Assembly (NCBI RefSeq): GCF_013386115.1
Contig: NZ_JACAOR010000019.1
Location: forward strand, 62,001-126,000
Length of the DNA: 64,000 nucleotides
Reading direction: 5' to 3'
From: Pseudomonas gingeri
GTDB taxonomy: Bacteria > Pseudomonadota > Gammaproteobacteria > Pseudomonadales > Pseudomonadaceae
Below the pieces are notes generated by a model. That model had not been told where the DNA came from, made no database searches, and saw only the letters and a list, made by a program, of their open reading frames with translations. Within the stretch, counting starts at the first letter, position 1. Each line of letters starts with the position of its first letter. The position numbers and the translations under genes were made by a program. This document shows, piece after piece, positions 1 to 7,680 of the stretch.

Positions 1-793
1 GCTCCTGCAACACGCGCAACAGCTTGACCTGCATCGGCAACGGCATGTCGCCGATTTCATCGAGGAACAGGGTACCGCCGTTGGCCAGCTCGAAACGTCC
101 GGCACGGCTGGTGATGGCACCGGTAAAGGCACCTTTCTCATGGCCGAACAGCTCGCTTTCCAGCAGTTCCGCGGGGATCGCCCCGCAGTTGACCGGGACA
201 AACGGCGCGTCACGGCGCTTGGAGTGATAGTGCAGGTTGCGCGCCACCACCTCCTTGCCGGTGCCGGACTCGCCCAGGATCAGCACGCTGGCGTCGGTAT
301 CGGCCACCTGCTGCATCATCTGGCGGACGTGCTGGATGGCGCGACTGGTGCCGACCAGGCTGCGGAACAGGTTCGGTTCGCGCTGACGACCACGCTCACG
401 CGCCTGGTCATACATCTCGCGATAGACCTGGGCACGGTGCAGGGAGTCGAGCAACTTGCTGTAGCTGGGCGGCATTTCCAGGCTGGAAAGCACCCGGCGA
501 CGCAGGTCCTCGGGAAGGTCGGTGGAAGTATTTTCACCCAAAAGCAGAACCGGAAGGAACTCATCCCAGGTTCCGAGTGTCTTTAACAAGCCCGATAGCC
601 CCGACGGCGCATTGACTGTCCCGATCAGGACACAAAGCACCTCGCGGCTGGAAGCCAAAGAGTCGACCGCCTGCTGCCAGTCAAGGCTGGCGCAGGACAG
701 ATTTTCTTCGCCGAGAAAATTTAAAATCACCGCCAGGTCGCGGCGGCGAACGCTATCGTCATCGATCAGCAGAATTTTGGTTTCACGCCACAT
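1..793 (-). CDS. fleQ: Flagellar master regulator FleQ (3' end cut by window edge)
   Basis: Sigma-54 enhancer-binding protein that tops the Pseudomonas flagellar cascade and, from family knowledge, binds c-di-GMP and FleN. The first 264 codons are visible. They start at ATG 793 with the family opening MWRETKILLIDDD, a receiver-like domain of about 120 residues. The AAA+ domain follows: Walker A GESGTGK at residues 174-180, the sigma-54 contact loop GAFTGA at 221-226, and a Walker B stretch ending LFLDEIGDM. The rest of the ATPase and the DNA-binding helix-turn-helix lie outside. It sits next to fliT, fliS, fliD, flaG and fliC as in P. aeruginosa, which supports the assignment. The intact GAFTGA fits a regulator acting on sigma-54 promoters such as the one proposed before flgF. 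Confidence 0.95.
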   Translation of the reverse strand, partial: MWRETKILLIDDDSVRRRDLAVILNFLGEENLSCASLDWQQAVDSLASSREVLCVLIGTVNAPSGLSGLLKTLGTWDEFLPVLLLGENTSTDLPEDLRRRVLSSLEMPPSYSKLLDSLHRAQVYREMYDQARERGRQREPNLFRSLVGTSRAIQHVRQMMQQVADTDASVLILGESGTGKEVVARNLHYHSKRRDAPFVPVNCGAIPAELLESELFGHEKGAFTGAITSRAGRFELANGGTLFLDEIGDMPLPMQVKLLRVLQE

Positions 794-901
794 GCAATAG
801 CAACTTCCCTAGTCAACTCGATGCCCGGGATGGGTGGGCAAGCTAGACGCCCGAGGTGGGATATCACCTTCAAAGACGACTTAAACCTGAAAAACAGCAC
901 T

Positions 902-930
902 AGTTAAGTCAAAAATTCGTACGCAGTCAA
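902..930 (-). promoter_or_regulatory. Possible sigma-70 promoter of fleQ
   Basis: Upstream of fleQ, read on the minus strand, TTGACT (930-925) and TTAACT (907-902) are separated by 17 bases. The -35 box is good, the -10 box only partial. fleQ is known to have a sigma-70-type promoter in P. aeruginosa, so the placement is sensible but the match is weak. Confidence 0.3.
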
Positions 931-964
931 ATTTATGGCGCAATACGCTTCGATTAACCCTGCG

Positions 965-1261
965 TTAACCGAACAGATGGTAAACCTTTGCCGCGTTCTG
1001 CGCTTGCTGGATCTGTTGCATCTCGTCGACTATCGCCTGTCTTTCCGCCATCGCCGTTTCCAGCAACTCGCGATAGACATGCAGCAGCTCTTCCAGGCTG
1101 CTGCGCAGGGCATCTTCATCCAGTGAAGCCTCGTTGAGCACGTCTTCCATGCAGGCACGACAGGCCAGGTCCAACTGGGCAATGCTCCCCCAGTCGCGCT
1201 CGGCCAAGGCCCTGACAAGGGCTTCGCGGGTATCCTGGATACGCTGCAGTACGAGGTTCAT
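965..1261 (-). CDS. fliT: Flagellar chaperone FliT/FleP-like protein
   Basis: A 98-residue, helix-rich protein just downstream of fliS. Its position and size match the FliT/FleP (FliS') protein of the P. aeruginosa fleQ-fliC region, and it ends in the characteristic KVYHLFG. FliT proteins act in the cytoplasm as export chaperones for the FliD cap and can affect flagellar gene expression; in Pseudomonas the gene is sometimes called fleP. The reading frame is open further upstream, but ATG 1261 is preferred: AAGGAG lies 8 bases before it, and a longer start would overlap fliS. Only 13 bases separate it from the fliS stop, so the two are co-transcribed. Confidence 0.82.
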   Translation of the reverse strand: MNLVLQRIQDTREALVRALAERDWGSIAQLDLACRACMEDVLNEASLDEDALRSSLEELLHVYRELLETAMAERQAIVDEMQQIQQAQNAAKVYHLFG

Positions 1262-1274
1262 GAAGATGGACTCC

Positions 1275-1670
1275 TTAAAACTGTGGACCCGGGGTACCGA
1301 TGGCGTCCCAGCCTTCTTTGACCGTGCTGAGCAGGCCTGAGACTTCATCGAGGATCTTCGGATCGGACGTGATATTGGCCTCGGCCAGGCGCTTCATCAT
1401 GTAGGTGTAGAGGCTGTCCAGGTCAGCGAGCGCATCCGCCTGCTTTTCCAGGTCCAGGCCTTCGCGCAAGCCGCCGACAATGCCGATGGCCTTGCCGATC
1501 GCCACGCCCTTGGCGGGAATATCCTTGCGCTCTATGGCGCCCTTGGCCTGCGCGATGCGGTCCAGGCCACCTTCCATCAGCATCTGTACCAGGCGATGAG
1601 GACTGGCCTCGGAAGTCTGTGCTTGAGCACCCACCTTCTGATATTGCCGAAGGGCTAGCATCGGGTTCAT
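1275..1670 (-). CDS. fliS: Flagellin export chaperone FliS
   Basis: FliS binds the C-terminal helices of flagellin in the cytoplasm and keeps it unfolded until export. The 131-residue protein has the family signature: an early ALRQYQKV helix, the phrase SPHRLVQMLMEGGLDRI, and a helical core ending in DLDSLYTYMMKRLAEAN. Length is typical. GACGAGGTAGAAC precedes ATG 1670, giving a usable ribosome site. It is followed at 13 bases by fliT. A sigma-28-type promoter lies about 40 bases upstream, so fliST can be transcribed separately from fliD, which ends in its own terminator. Confidence 0.95.
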   Translation of the reverse strand: MNPMLALRQYQKVGAQAQTSEASPHRLVQMLMEGGLDRIAQAKGAIERKDIPAKGVAIGKAIGIVGGLREGLDLEKQADALADLDSLYTYMMKRLAEANITSDPKILDEVSGLLSTVKEGWDAIGTPGPQF

Positions 1671-1709
1671 GTTCTACCTCGTCACAACTCAAGAGTTCGT
1701 ATACCCAGT

Positions 1710-1736
1710 GTATCGCCTTTGAGTCAAAAAACTTTA
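1710..1736 (-). promoter_or_regulatory. Sigma-28 (FliA) promoter before fliS-fliT
   Basis: On the minus strand TAAAGTTT (1736-1729) is followed after 11 bases by GGCGATAC (1717-1710). The FliA consensus is TAAAGTTT-N11-GCCGATAA: the -35 box is perfect and the -10 box matches at 6 of 8. It lies about 40 bases before the fliS start codon. Confidence 0.75.
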
Positions 1737-1747
1737 ACCCAAAAGGC

Positions 1748-1784
1748 AAAAACCCGGCGCGCGGTAAAGCGTAGCCGGGTTTTT
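1748..1784 (-). terminator. Intrinsic terminator after fliD
   Basis: AAAAACCCGGC and GCCGGGTTTTT form a perfect inverted repeat around a 14-base loop, with T runs on both strands. It sits 17 bases past the fliD stop and ahead of the fliS promoter, so it should end the fliC-flaG-fliD transcript. Confidence 0.85.
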
Positions 1785-1800
1785 GGCGTCAGCCCAGGAA

Positions 1801-3273
1801 CTAGCTGGACTTCTGCGCGTTCAGGGAGCTGAAGAACGAGGTGATACTGTTCGCCGTCGCCTTCATTTGCCCGACCAGCAGGTCCATCGCGTTGTACTTG
1901 GCGGTCAGGGTTGTCGTCAGGCTCTTGACCCGCGCATCCAGTGCCGATTGCTGGCTCAACAGGCTCTTGGCCGTGCTCTGATAGCTGGTGTTGCGCTGAT
2001 CGAGCATGCCGCCCAGGCGCAAACCGGTCGAGAGCGGCGTGCCCAGATACGGGTTGAGCGTATTGCTCAGACGCGACAACAGGCCGTTGCTGGAGTTGGT
2101 GCCGTTGAACAGTTGCTGTACCTGCCCGCTCATGCCGTTGGTGGCCATGGCCTTGTTGAAGGCGGCAGTATCCAGGGCCAGGTTGCCGGAGTTACTGGCG
2201 TCATTACCCGCCACCGTCAACACCCCCAACTGCGACAGCACAGCCAGCGGACCACCCGCGCCCACCGCAGTGAGCTGACTGCGGATATCGGAAATCAGCG
2301 CGCGCGGCATGGAGTCGCCGGTGAAGGCTGCCGCTACAGTCAGGTTGCCATCGGCATCCGCGGTCGCCTTGGACAGGCTGTTGATGGTGTTCATCAGGGT
2401 GTTGTAGGAGTCAATGAACGACTGGATCGACGTCTGTAATCCCGAGGTATTGGTCGTCACGCTCACGTTCGAGGTTCCCGGAGGCGTGCCTGCGTCAGCC
2501 GAGACCAGATTCATCGTAATGCCGCTGATCGCACCGGTAACCGTGTTGCTCTTGCTGGAAACGGCCAGGCCGTCGACAGTCAGGTTTGCATTCTTGGCAA
2601 TCCCGTTGACCGCCCCGGAACTCGAGGCCGAGGGGTTCGCCCCCATCTCCTGGGTACCATCGATTTCCAGCCCGGCGATGCCGCTGACCGTCAGGTCGGA
2701 GCCCGCGCCCGTCTTGTTCGAGCTGATGACCAGGCGCGACGAACCCGAGCTGTCGGTCACGATGTTGGCCGAGATACCGTTGGTGCCCTGGGCCGAGTTG
2801 ATCGCGTCCCGGGTGCTCTGCAACGTGGCATTGGCCGGAATCGTGACATTGTAATCAGTGCCATTTTGACTGATTTTCAGGGTACCACTCGGAATGGCAC
2901 TGGACGCACCGCCGGCAAAAGAAGCACTGGCTACTTTCGAACTGGTGGCCAGGTTCTTGACGACAACGGTGTAGTTACCCGCGACCGCCGTATTATCGGA
3001 AGTGACCGTCATCACCGACGAAGCACTGGATGTCGCCGCATACCCAGCGAATGCCGGGGTCGTCGTGCTACTCAGCGTAGTGAGCGTTGCCTGGAATGCG
3101 GACAGCGCACTCTTCAGGGACGCGATGCCGGAAATCTTCAGCGTGTTGGTTTTTGTCGCGCTATCGATCTGCGTCTGCTTGGCCGATTTGTCGGCGTTCA
3201 CCAGAGCGGTCACGATCGAACCGATGTCCAGGCCGGAACCCAGGCCCGTACCCGGTAAAATTGGACTTGCCAT
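1801..3273 (-). CDS. fliD: Flagellar filament cap protein FliD (HAP2)
   Basis: FliD forms the pentameric cap at the filament tip that guides flagellin insertion, and in pseudomonads it can act as a mucin adhesin. The 490-residue protein has the FliD N-terminal signature GLGSGLDIGSIVTALVNAD, a Thr/Ser-rich middle, and a C-terminal heptad-type helix containing LVGQMKATANSITSFFSSL. It is slightly longer than the P. aeruginosa protein. ATG 3273 has GGGAGAGG at ribosome-binding distance. It lies between flaG and a strong terminator, so it is probably the last gene of a fliC-flaG-fliD transcript. Confidence 0.95.
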   Translation of the reverse strand: MASPILPGTGLGSGLDIGSIVTALVNADKSAKQTQIDSATKTNTLKISGIASLKSALSAFQATLTTLSSTTTPAFAGYAATSSASSVMTVTSDNTAVAGNYTVVVKNLATSSKVASASFAGGASSAIPSGTLKISQNGTDYNVTIPANATLQSTRDAINSAQGTNGISANIVTDSSGSSRLVISSNKTGAGSDLTVSGIAGLEIDGTQEMGANPSASSSGAVNGIAKNANLTVDGLAVSSKSNTVTGAISGITMNLVSADAGTPPGTSNVSVTTNTSGLQTSIQSFIDSYNTLMNTINSLSKATADADGNLTVAAAFTGDSMPRALISDIRSQLTAVGAGGPLAVLSQLGVLTVAGNDASNSGNLALDTAAFNKAMATNGMSGQVQQLFNGTNSSNGLLSRLSNTLNPYLGTPLSTGLRLGGMLDQRNTSYQSTAKSLLSQQSALDARVKSLTTTLTAKYNAMDLLVGQMKATANSITSFFSSLNAQKSS

Positions 3274-3355
3274 TTGCCTCTCCCATCAGGTTGCTGCCAG
3301 TCTTTTGGCCTTTACCAGCACCCAAAGAACGTACAAACACTATTCATGCCAGCTA

Positions 3356-3724
3356 TCAGACTTTGGCGTCGAACAACACATGACTGGCATTGCTGAGGCT
3401 ATCTGCCAGTTTGAGCGCTTCCGCGGAGGGGATCTGTCGAACAACCTCACCCGTTTCGCTTGCAATCACCTTGACGATGACCTTTCCAGAGTGCTCGTCG
3501 ATGGAGAACTCCAGATTGCGCTTGATCGACTGTACGAACTTCTCGATCTCCTGCACCGCCAATTTCAGCTTGTCACCATCCGAGCCCTGGCTTTTGTCTG
3601 CCGCGGGATCAGCGACACTGGCGACTTGAGGAGCAGCTTGAGGCGCCTCTGGCGGTTTATCGGTCACAGTGGTCGCTGGCTTGGGAGCCGGATAAGACAA
3701 GTTAAGCTTTACGCTCATGTCCAT
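3356..3724 (-). CDS. flaG: FlaG-family flagellar protein
   Basis: FlaG proteins are small factors that influence filament length. This 122-residue protein has a Pro/Ala-rich N-terminal half and the conserved C-terminal block, in which DKLKLAVQEIEKF leads to LEFSIDEHSGKVIVKVI and then GEVVRQIPS. Three in-frame ATGs (3730, 3724, 3718) and one GTG lie close together. AGGAGG at 3738-3733 is 8 bases before ATG 3724 but only 2 before 3730, so 3724 is chosen. It lies between fliC and fliD, as in other Pseudomonas. Confidence 0.9.
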   Translation of the reverse strand: MDMSVKLNLSYPAPKPATTVTDKPPEAPQAAPQVASVADPAADKSQGSDGDKLKLAVQEIEKFVQSIKRNLEFSIDEHSGKVIVKVIASETGEVVRQIPSAEALKLADSLSNASHVLFDAKV

Positions 3725-3797
3725 GTCCATCACCTCCTAACGTAAAAAAGCGAGAGAGCGCGACCAGCACACTCCCCCGCCGAAACTCATTCCGAAA

Positions 3798-4649
3798 TTA
3801 CTGAAGCAGCTTCAGTACAGCGGAAGGCAGTTGGTTAGCCTGGGCCAGAACAGAGGTGGAAGCCTGTTGCAGGGTCTGCTGCTTGGTCAGGTTAGCAGTT
3901 TCTGCGGCGAAGTCGGTGTCTTGTACGCGACCTTGTGCAGCAGTGGTGTTTTCGTTGATGTTCTGCAAGTTCTGGATGGTGCTGGTCAGACGGTTCTGCG
4001 AAGCACCGAGGCTGGCACGGGTAGCACCGATGGCAGCGATTGCAGCGTCGATCGCGGTGATCGCGTTGTCGATGTTCGAAGCGGCGGCGGCGGAGGTCGC
4101 ACCGGTCAGAACTACAGTACCGCTACCTACCGACAGGCTGGCGGCGTCGAACTTGGAGCTCAGTACCAGGTCGATGTGGTTGGCCGAACCGGTGTTGGCG
4201 CCGACTTGCAGGGTCACAGTACCAGCCGAGCCGTCCAGCAGGTTCTTGCCGTTCAGGTTGGTGGCAGCCGAGATACGAGTCAATTCGTCAGACATCTGAG
4301 CGAATTCAGCGTTGGTAGCGGTCTGGTCAGCAGTACCGTTGGTACCGTTACGTGCTTTAACAGCCAGTTCACGCATACGCTGCAGGATGTCGGTCGAAGC
4401 TTGCAGAGCGCCTTCAGCGGTCTGGGCTACGGAGATACCGTCGTTGGCGTTCTGGATGGCCTGGGTGTTACCGCGGATCTGGGCACCCATACGGTTGGAG
4501 ATCTGCAGGCCGGCGGCGTCGTCTTTGGCGCTGTTGATTTTCAGGCCGGAAGACAGGCGCTGCATGGAGGTAGACAGGGCATCGGAAGCGCGGTTCAGGT
4601 TCTTCTGAACGTTCAACGACGTGGTGTTGGTGTTTACTGTTAAAGCCAT
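3798..4649 (-). CDS. fliC: Flagellin FliC
   Basis: Filament subunit, 283 residues, with conserved N- and C-terminal D0/D1 helices and a short variable centre, like the small flagellins of P. fluorescens and P. syringae. The N-terminus is MALTVNTNTTSLNVQKNL and the C-terminus ends SAVLKLLQ. The flg22-type immune epitope is at residues 30-51 (QRLSSGLKINSAKDDA...). The centre (about residues 140-200) is rich in Ser and Thr and is the expected site for O-linked glycan. ATG 4649 follows GAGGATTTCGTC. A sigma-28 promoter lies about 80 bases upstream, and the glycosylation genes begin just beyond. Confidence 0.97.
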   Translation of the reverse strand: MALTVNTNTTSLNVQKNLNRASDALSTSMQRLSSGLKINSAKDDAAGLQISNRMGAQIRGNTQAIQNANDGISVAQTAEGALQASTDILQRMRELAVKARNGTNGTADQTATNAEFAQMSDELTRISAATNLNGKNLLDGSAGTVTLQVGANTGSANHIDLVLSSKFDAASLSVGSGTVVLTGATSAAAASNIDNAITAIDAAIAAIGATRASLGASQNRLTSTIQNLQNINENTTAAQGRVQDTDFAAETANLTKQQTLQQASTSVLAQANQLPSAVLKLLQ

Positions 4650-4729
4650 GACGAAATCCTCGTTGGTTGGGTACTGCGGCTTCCGGCCCTGGCAACCGCC
4701 GGGTGTGGCCTAGAGAACCTTCGTAATAG

Positions 4730-4756
4730 TTATCGTCGGGATAGCAGGTTGCTTGA
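4730..4756 (-). promoter_or_regulatory. Sigma-28 (FliA) promoter of fliC
   Basis: Minus strand TCAAGCAA (4756-4749), 11 bases, then GACGATAA (4737-4730). The -10 box matches GCCGATAA at 7 of 8 and the spacing is exact for FliA. It leaves a leader of about 75 bases before the fliC ATG. Confidence 0.75.
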
Positions 4757-4880
4757 GGGCTTTTTTCAAAAAATTTGCCATCAACCTGCCACCCCTCGAA
4801 AAACAAGGGCTTAGCGCACACCCACGAGGGAAAAATGGCGCCAGAGAACTGCCCGGAAACGAGAATTTGCCAACAATGCC

Positions 4881-5153
4881 TCAACGATCTGCCTGAACCG
4901 CCTCCAGCAGCTCAATCATTTCGTACTGCAGGGTATCCGCCAACCCCAACCAGTCCTGACGCTCCTGACAACCGAGCATCAACAGCAACAGCCGTGTCCA
5001 TGCCTGCTGGTGCACGGACGATGCCTCGGACAACAGTACCTGGACACCATCGAACAACTCGACCATCACCAGCGCCGCCTCGACATCGCGCCCGAAGCGG
5101 AACAGCGCCGAACAGCGCCAGGCCTCCTTGAGGCTGTATTCGAAGGACTTCAT
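4881..5153 (-). CDS. Small helical protein coupled to the Maf glycosyltransferase gene
   Basis: No family recognised with confidence. The 90-residue product is predicted to be all-helical and leucine-rich, with no signal peptide or membrane segment; it starts MKSFEYSLKEAWRC and ends YEMIELLEAVQADR. Size and helical make-up recall the FliS/FliT/HPt class of small chaperone-like proteins, but no diagnostic motif is visible. Its ATG overlaps the stop of the maf-like gene as ATGA (5153-5150), implying translational coupling and a shared task. A longer reading into the maf gene (to 5261) is open but unlikely. A flagellin or Maf accessory role is inference. Confidence 0.7.
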   Translation of the reverse strand: MKSFEYSLKEAWRCSALFRFGRDVEAALVMVELFDGVQVLLSEASSVHQQAWTRLLLLMLGCQERQDWLGLADTLQYEMIELLEAVQADR

Positions 5154-6442
5154 TGGACGAACTCCTGGTCGAAAGCGGTACCAATGATCCGCGCGCCCGC
5201 ACGACTGCTGTTGAGGAAACGCACCTGCGGATGCCTGGCGATATAACGCTCCAGCTCGCAAAGGTAACGGCGGAAATTCAACTGCGTCCTGACCCGCTGG
5301 CCATTGCCGTCCTGTACCCAGTAACGGGCTTCGTTGACACCCGGACCGAGTTCGCCGTCCTTCCAGCCAGCGTGGGTCTTGTTCATCGGAAAGGCGAAGT
5401 CGGCGCCAAACAGCGTCACGCTCCCCGCCCCCATCTTCACCGCCAGGTCCACGGCCGGGTGCAGGACACTACCACCGACATACAGCACGCCCCGCCCGAC
5501 CTGCTGGCGAACCGTCTCATAGACAGGGCTGAGGGAATAAGCCCCATAACGCGGCCCCTTCCAGGCTTCCAGCACCTGAGGATCGCTCATCGGCATATAG
5601 ACCAGCGGAATATCCGCGGACGCCTCGGGCGGCAGATGCCGGAAGCTGATGCGCTGGTCGACGCTCACCACCAAGTCCGGCCGGATACCTTGCTCGCACA
5701 AGGGGCGATAGGCGGTATCGACGCTGATGAACAGCGGTCGCCGCGCCTGCCCACGGATGGCCCGCAGCTTGTCGAACTGCTGCTCCAGGCTCGGCCCCGT
5801 ACCGATCACGTAGATGTGCTGCCTCGGCCGTGTCGCAAACAACTGCGCGACATCGCGATCAGCGGCAAAGATCTCGCGACTGTCGCGCAGACGCTGGAGG
5901 ATCTCCGGCGATTGCGGGTCGAACTCACGATTGTTGAAGCTCAGATGCACCTCGCCGACCAGCCGATCGCGCATCCGGGCGTTGAAATCGTCGGCCAGGA
6001 CCAGCTCGGCCGGCAGCGCAAAGAACGGAAAGAGGATTTCCGGGTGATCGGCGGCATAACTCAACTCGACCCGCGGATCGGCGAGCCATTGGTCCTGCTC
6101 CAGCAAACCGAGCACCTGCTTGAACAGCGCGCCATTGAGAATATGCACAGCGAGGCGCTGCAAGCCCGGTGCCTCCAGTAGCACCTGCTGCAAATCTCCG
6201 AGCCCGGTGCCATAGACATGCACTTGCGCGCTGCCGGGCGGCAGGCTGGAAGCCTGCAGGCGCGCTTCGGCCACCCGGTCGTGACGGCTGGTCAGTTGCA
6301 CGCCGCCGACACTCAGGGTCGAGCCCTGCCCTTCGACCAGCTCCAGTGCCAGGCTATCGCCATCTTCGGCCAACAGCCGGGGCAGCAACCCCGGCCAGCG
6401 CGCCTCGATGATCCGTGCATTCAGCTCAAAGCTCTCGCTCAT
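5150..6442 (-). CDS. Maf-like (DUF115) motility accessory glycosyltransferase
   Basis: Member of the motility-associated factor family (DUF115, MptE-like fold). In Aeromonas, Campylobacter and Helicobacter such enzymes transfer nonulosonic acids, mainly pseudaminic acid, to flagellin Ser/Thr in the cytoplasm. The 430-residue protein has a divergent N-terminal half, then the DUF115 core from about residue 215: IYVIGTGPSLEQ, ISVDTAYRPL, PDLVVSVDQR and VTLFGADFAFP. ATG 6442 is chosen because GAGCGAGG precedes it; a GTG 21 bases upstream lacks such a site. Its place beside fliC and the pse genes makes it the best candidate for the pseudaminic acid transferase. A terminator lies 25 bases upstream of its start. 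Confidence 0.85.
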   Translation of the reverse strand: MSESFELNARIIEARWPGLLPRLLAEDGDSLALELVEGQGSTLSVGGVQLTSRHDRVAEARLQASSLPPGSAQVHVYGTGLGDLQQVLLEAPGLQRLAVHILNGALFKQVLGLLEQDQWLADPRVELSYAADHPEILFPFFALPAELVLADDFNARMRDRLVGEVHLSFNNREFDPQSPEILQRLRDSREIFAADRDVAQLFATRPRQHIYVIGTGPSLEQQFDKLRAIRGQARRPLFISVDTAYRPLCEQGIRPDLVVSVDQRISFRHLPPEASADIPLVYMPMSDPQVLEAWKGPRYGAYSLSPVYETVRQQVGRGVLYVGGSVLHPAVDLAVKMGAGSVTLFGADFAFPMNKTHAGWKDGELGPGVNEARYWVQDGNGQRVRTQLNFRRYLCELERYIARHPQVRFLNSSRAGARIIGTAFDQEFVQ

Positions 6443-6466
6443 GTCGCCTCGCTCAATATCCACGCA

Positions 6467-6506
6467 AAAAAAATAGCGCTCAAGGTTAACCTACCCGGAG
6501 CGCTAC
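6467..6506 (-). terminator. Intrinsic terminator between the KAS III gene and maf
   Basis: On the minus strand AGCGCTC and GAGCGCT pair around an inner GGTTAACC palindrome, followed by eight or more T residues. It ends transcription after the ketoacyl synthase gene and would limit read-through into the maf gene. Confidence 0.8.
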
Positions 6507-6523
6507 TTTGCGACCTTGTCGGA

Positions 6524-7450
6524 TCAAGGTCGATGAATAATCGCCGAGCCCCACGACAGGCCGACACCGAAACCACTGAGGGCGACGCGCTTCCAGGTGG
6601 AATCGAGGACATGCTTCTCCAGCAGCAGCGGAATGCTCGAAGACACAGTATTACCGGTCTCGACCATGTCCTTGATGAACTTCTCCGGCTCGCCCTCGAA
6701 ACGACGCGCCACGGCATCGACAATCGCCGCACTGCCCTGGTGGATGCAGAACGCATCGATATCGGCCGGCTGCAGGCCGGAATCATCGAGCAGCTCGTGC
6801 AAATGCGCCGGGACCTTCAGCAGGGCGAAATTGAACACCTGGCGCCCGTTCATGAAGAACACGCCGTCGCTGACCTTCAGGTGCGGCGCACCGGCACCGT
6901 CGGTACCGAACTTGGCCTTGCCCAACTGCCAGGGTGCGTCTTCGCCCATCCAGGTCGCGGTCGCGGCATCACCGAACAGCATGGTGGTGTTGCGATCTTC
7001 CGGATCGACGATCTTCGAATACGGGTCGGCGGTCACCAGCAGGCCGTTCTTCAGGCCAGCGGCTTCCATGAAACCTTTCATGGCATAGATGCCATAGACA
7101 TAACCGGAACAGCCCAGGGAAATATCGAACGCCGCCACGGTGGTCGGCAGGCCGAGCTTGTCCTGGACAATGGCCGCGGTGTGCGGCAGGCCTTCCTCGT
7201 CACCGTTCTGGGTGACGACGATCAGCGCATCGATGCTCTCGCGCTTGAGTTCGGGGTTGTTGGCGAACAAGGCGTTCACGGCTTCGACACACAGGTCCGA
7301 GGTTTCCTGCCCGGCGTCTTTGCGCGGCAGGAAGGCTGAACCGATCTTGCCCAGGATGAATTCTTCATCCTTGGCGAATTTGGCACCCTGAGCGTAGTTA
7401 TCCACGCCGGCTGTCGGCACGTAACTGGCAATGCTTTTTATGCCAATCAT
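6524..7450 (-). CDS. 3-oxoacyl-ACP synthase III family protein (flagellin glycan locus)
   Basis: FabH-like condensing enzyme, 308 residues. The Cys-His-Asn triad is visible: Cys in ISLGCSGYVYG near residue 114, His in FCIHQGS near 239, Asn in ETGNTVSSS near 268; the C-terminal GFGVGLSWG glycine loop is also present. A homologous gene (orf3) sits beside fgt1 and fgt2 in the P. syringae flagellin glycosylation island, where the glycan carries a modified 3-hydroxybutyryl chain. The likely role is therefore making an acyl chain for a sugar N- or O-acyl group, rather than bulk fatty acid synthesis. ATG 7450 opens the frame; a 230-base gap separates it from pseI, and a terminator follows it. Confidence 0.88.
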   Translation of the reverse strand: MIGIKSIASYVPTAGVDNYAQGAKFAKDEEFILGKIGSAFLPRKDAGQETSDLCVEAVNALFANNPELKRESIDALIVVTQNGDEEGLPHTAAIVQDKLGLPTTVAAFDISLGCSGYVYGIYAMKGFMEAAGLKNGLLVTADPYSKIVDPEDRNTTMLFGDAATATWMGEDAPWQLGKAKFGTDGAGAPHLKVSDGVFFMNGRQVFNFALLKVPAHLHELLDDSGLQPADIDAFCIHQGSAAIVDAVARRFEGEPEKFIKDMVETGNTVSSSIPLLLEKHVLDSTWKRVALSGFGVGLSWGSAIIHRP

Positions 7451-7680
7451 TATGGCTTCCCAATAATAAACAGCTGAATATCACCGCTCGCAGGAATCGA
7501 GGGGCGCCGATCAACAGGGATTTGCCGTCACTCCAAAATGGAGCAGAAACGGCGCAATCGAGGGGCAATCACCGACCGAAAAGGCTCAGGCGCCCGCATC
7601 CCCGGCAAATACAATACAGTGAAGATGCGCGTTATGACTCACAGGTCACGCTTATTTTGCCCGAATGCGTGCGCGAGGGG
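7451..7680. other. Intergenic gap between pseI and the KAS III gene
   Basis: 230 bases inside an otherwise tightly packed minus-strand cluster. No convincing coding frame was found. It is the only large gap between rfbF and the KAS III terminator, so it may hold a separate promoter for the KAS III gene. A TATTAT box lies near 7458-7463 on the minus strand, but no good -35 box accompanies it. Confidence 0.4.
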
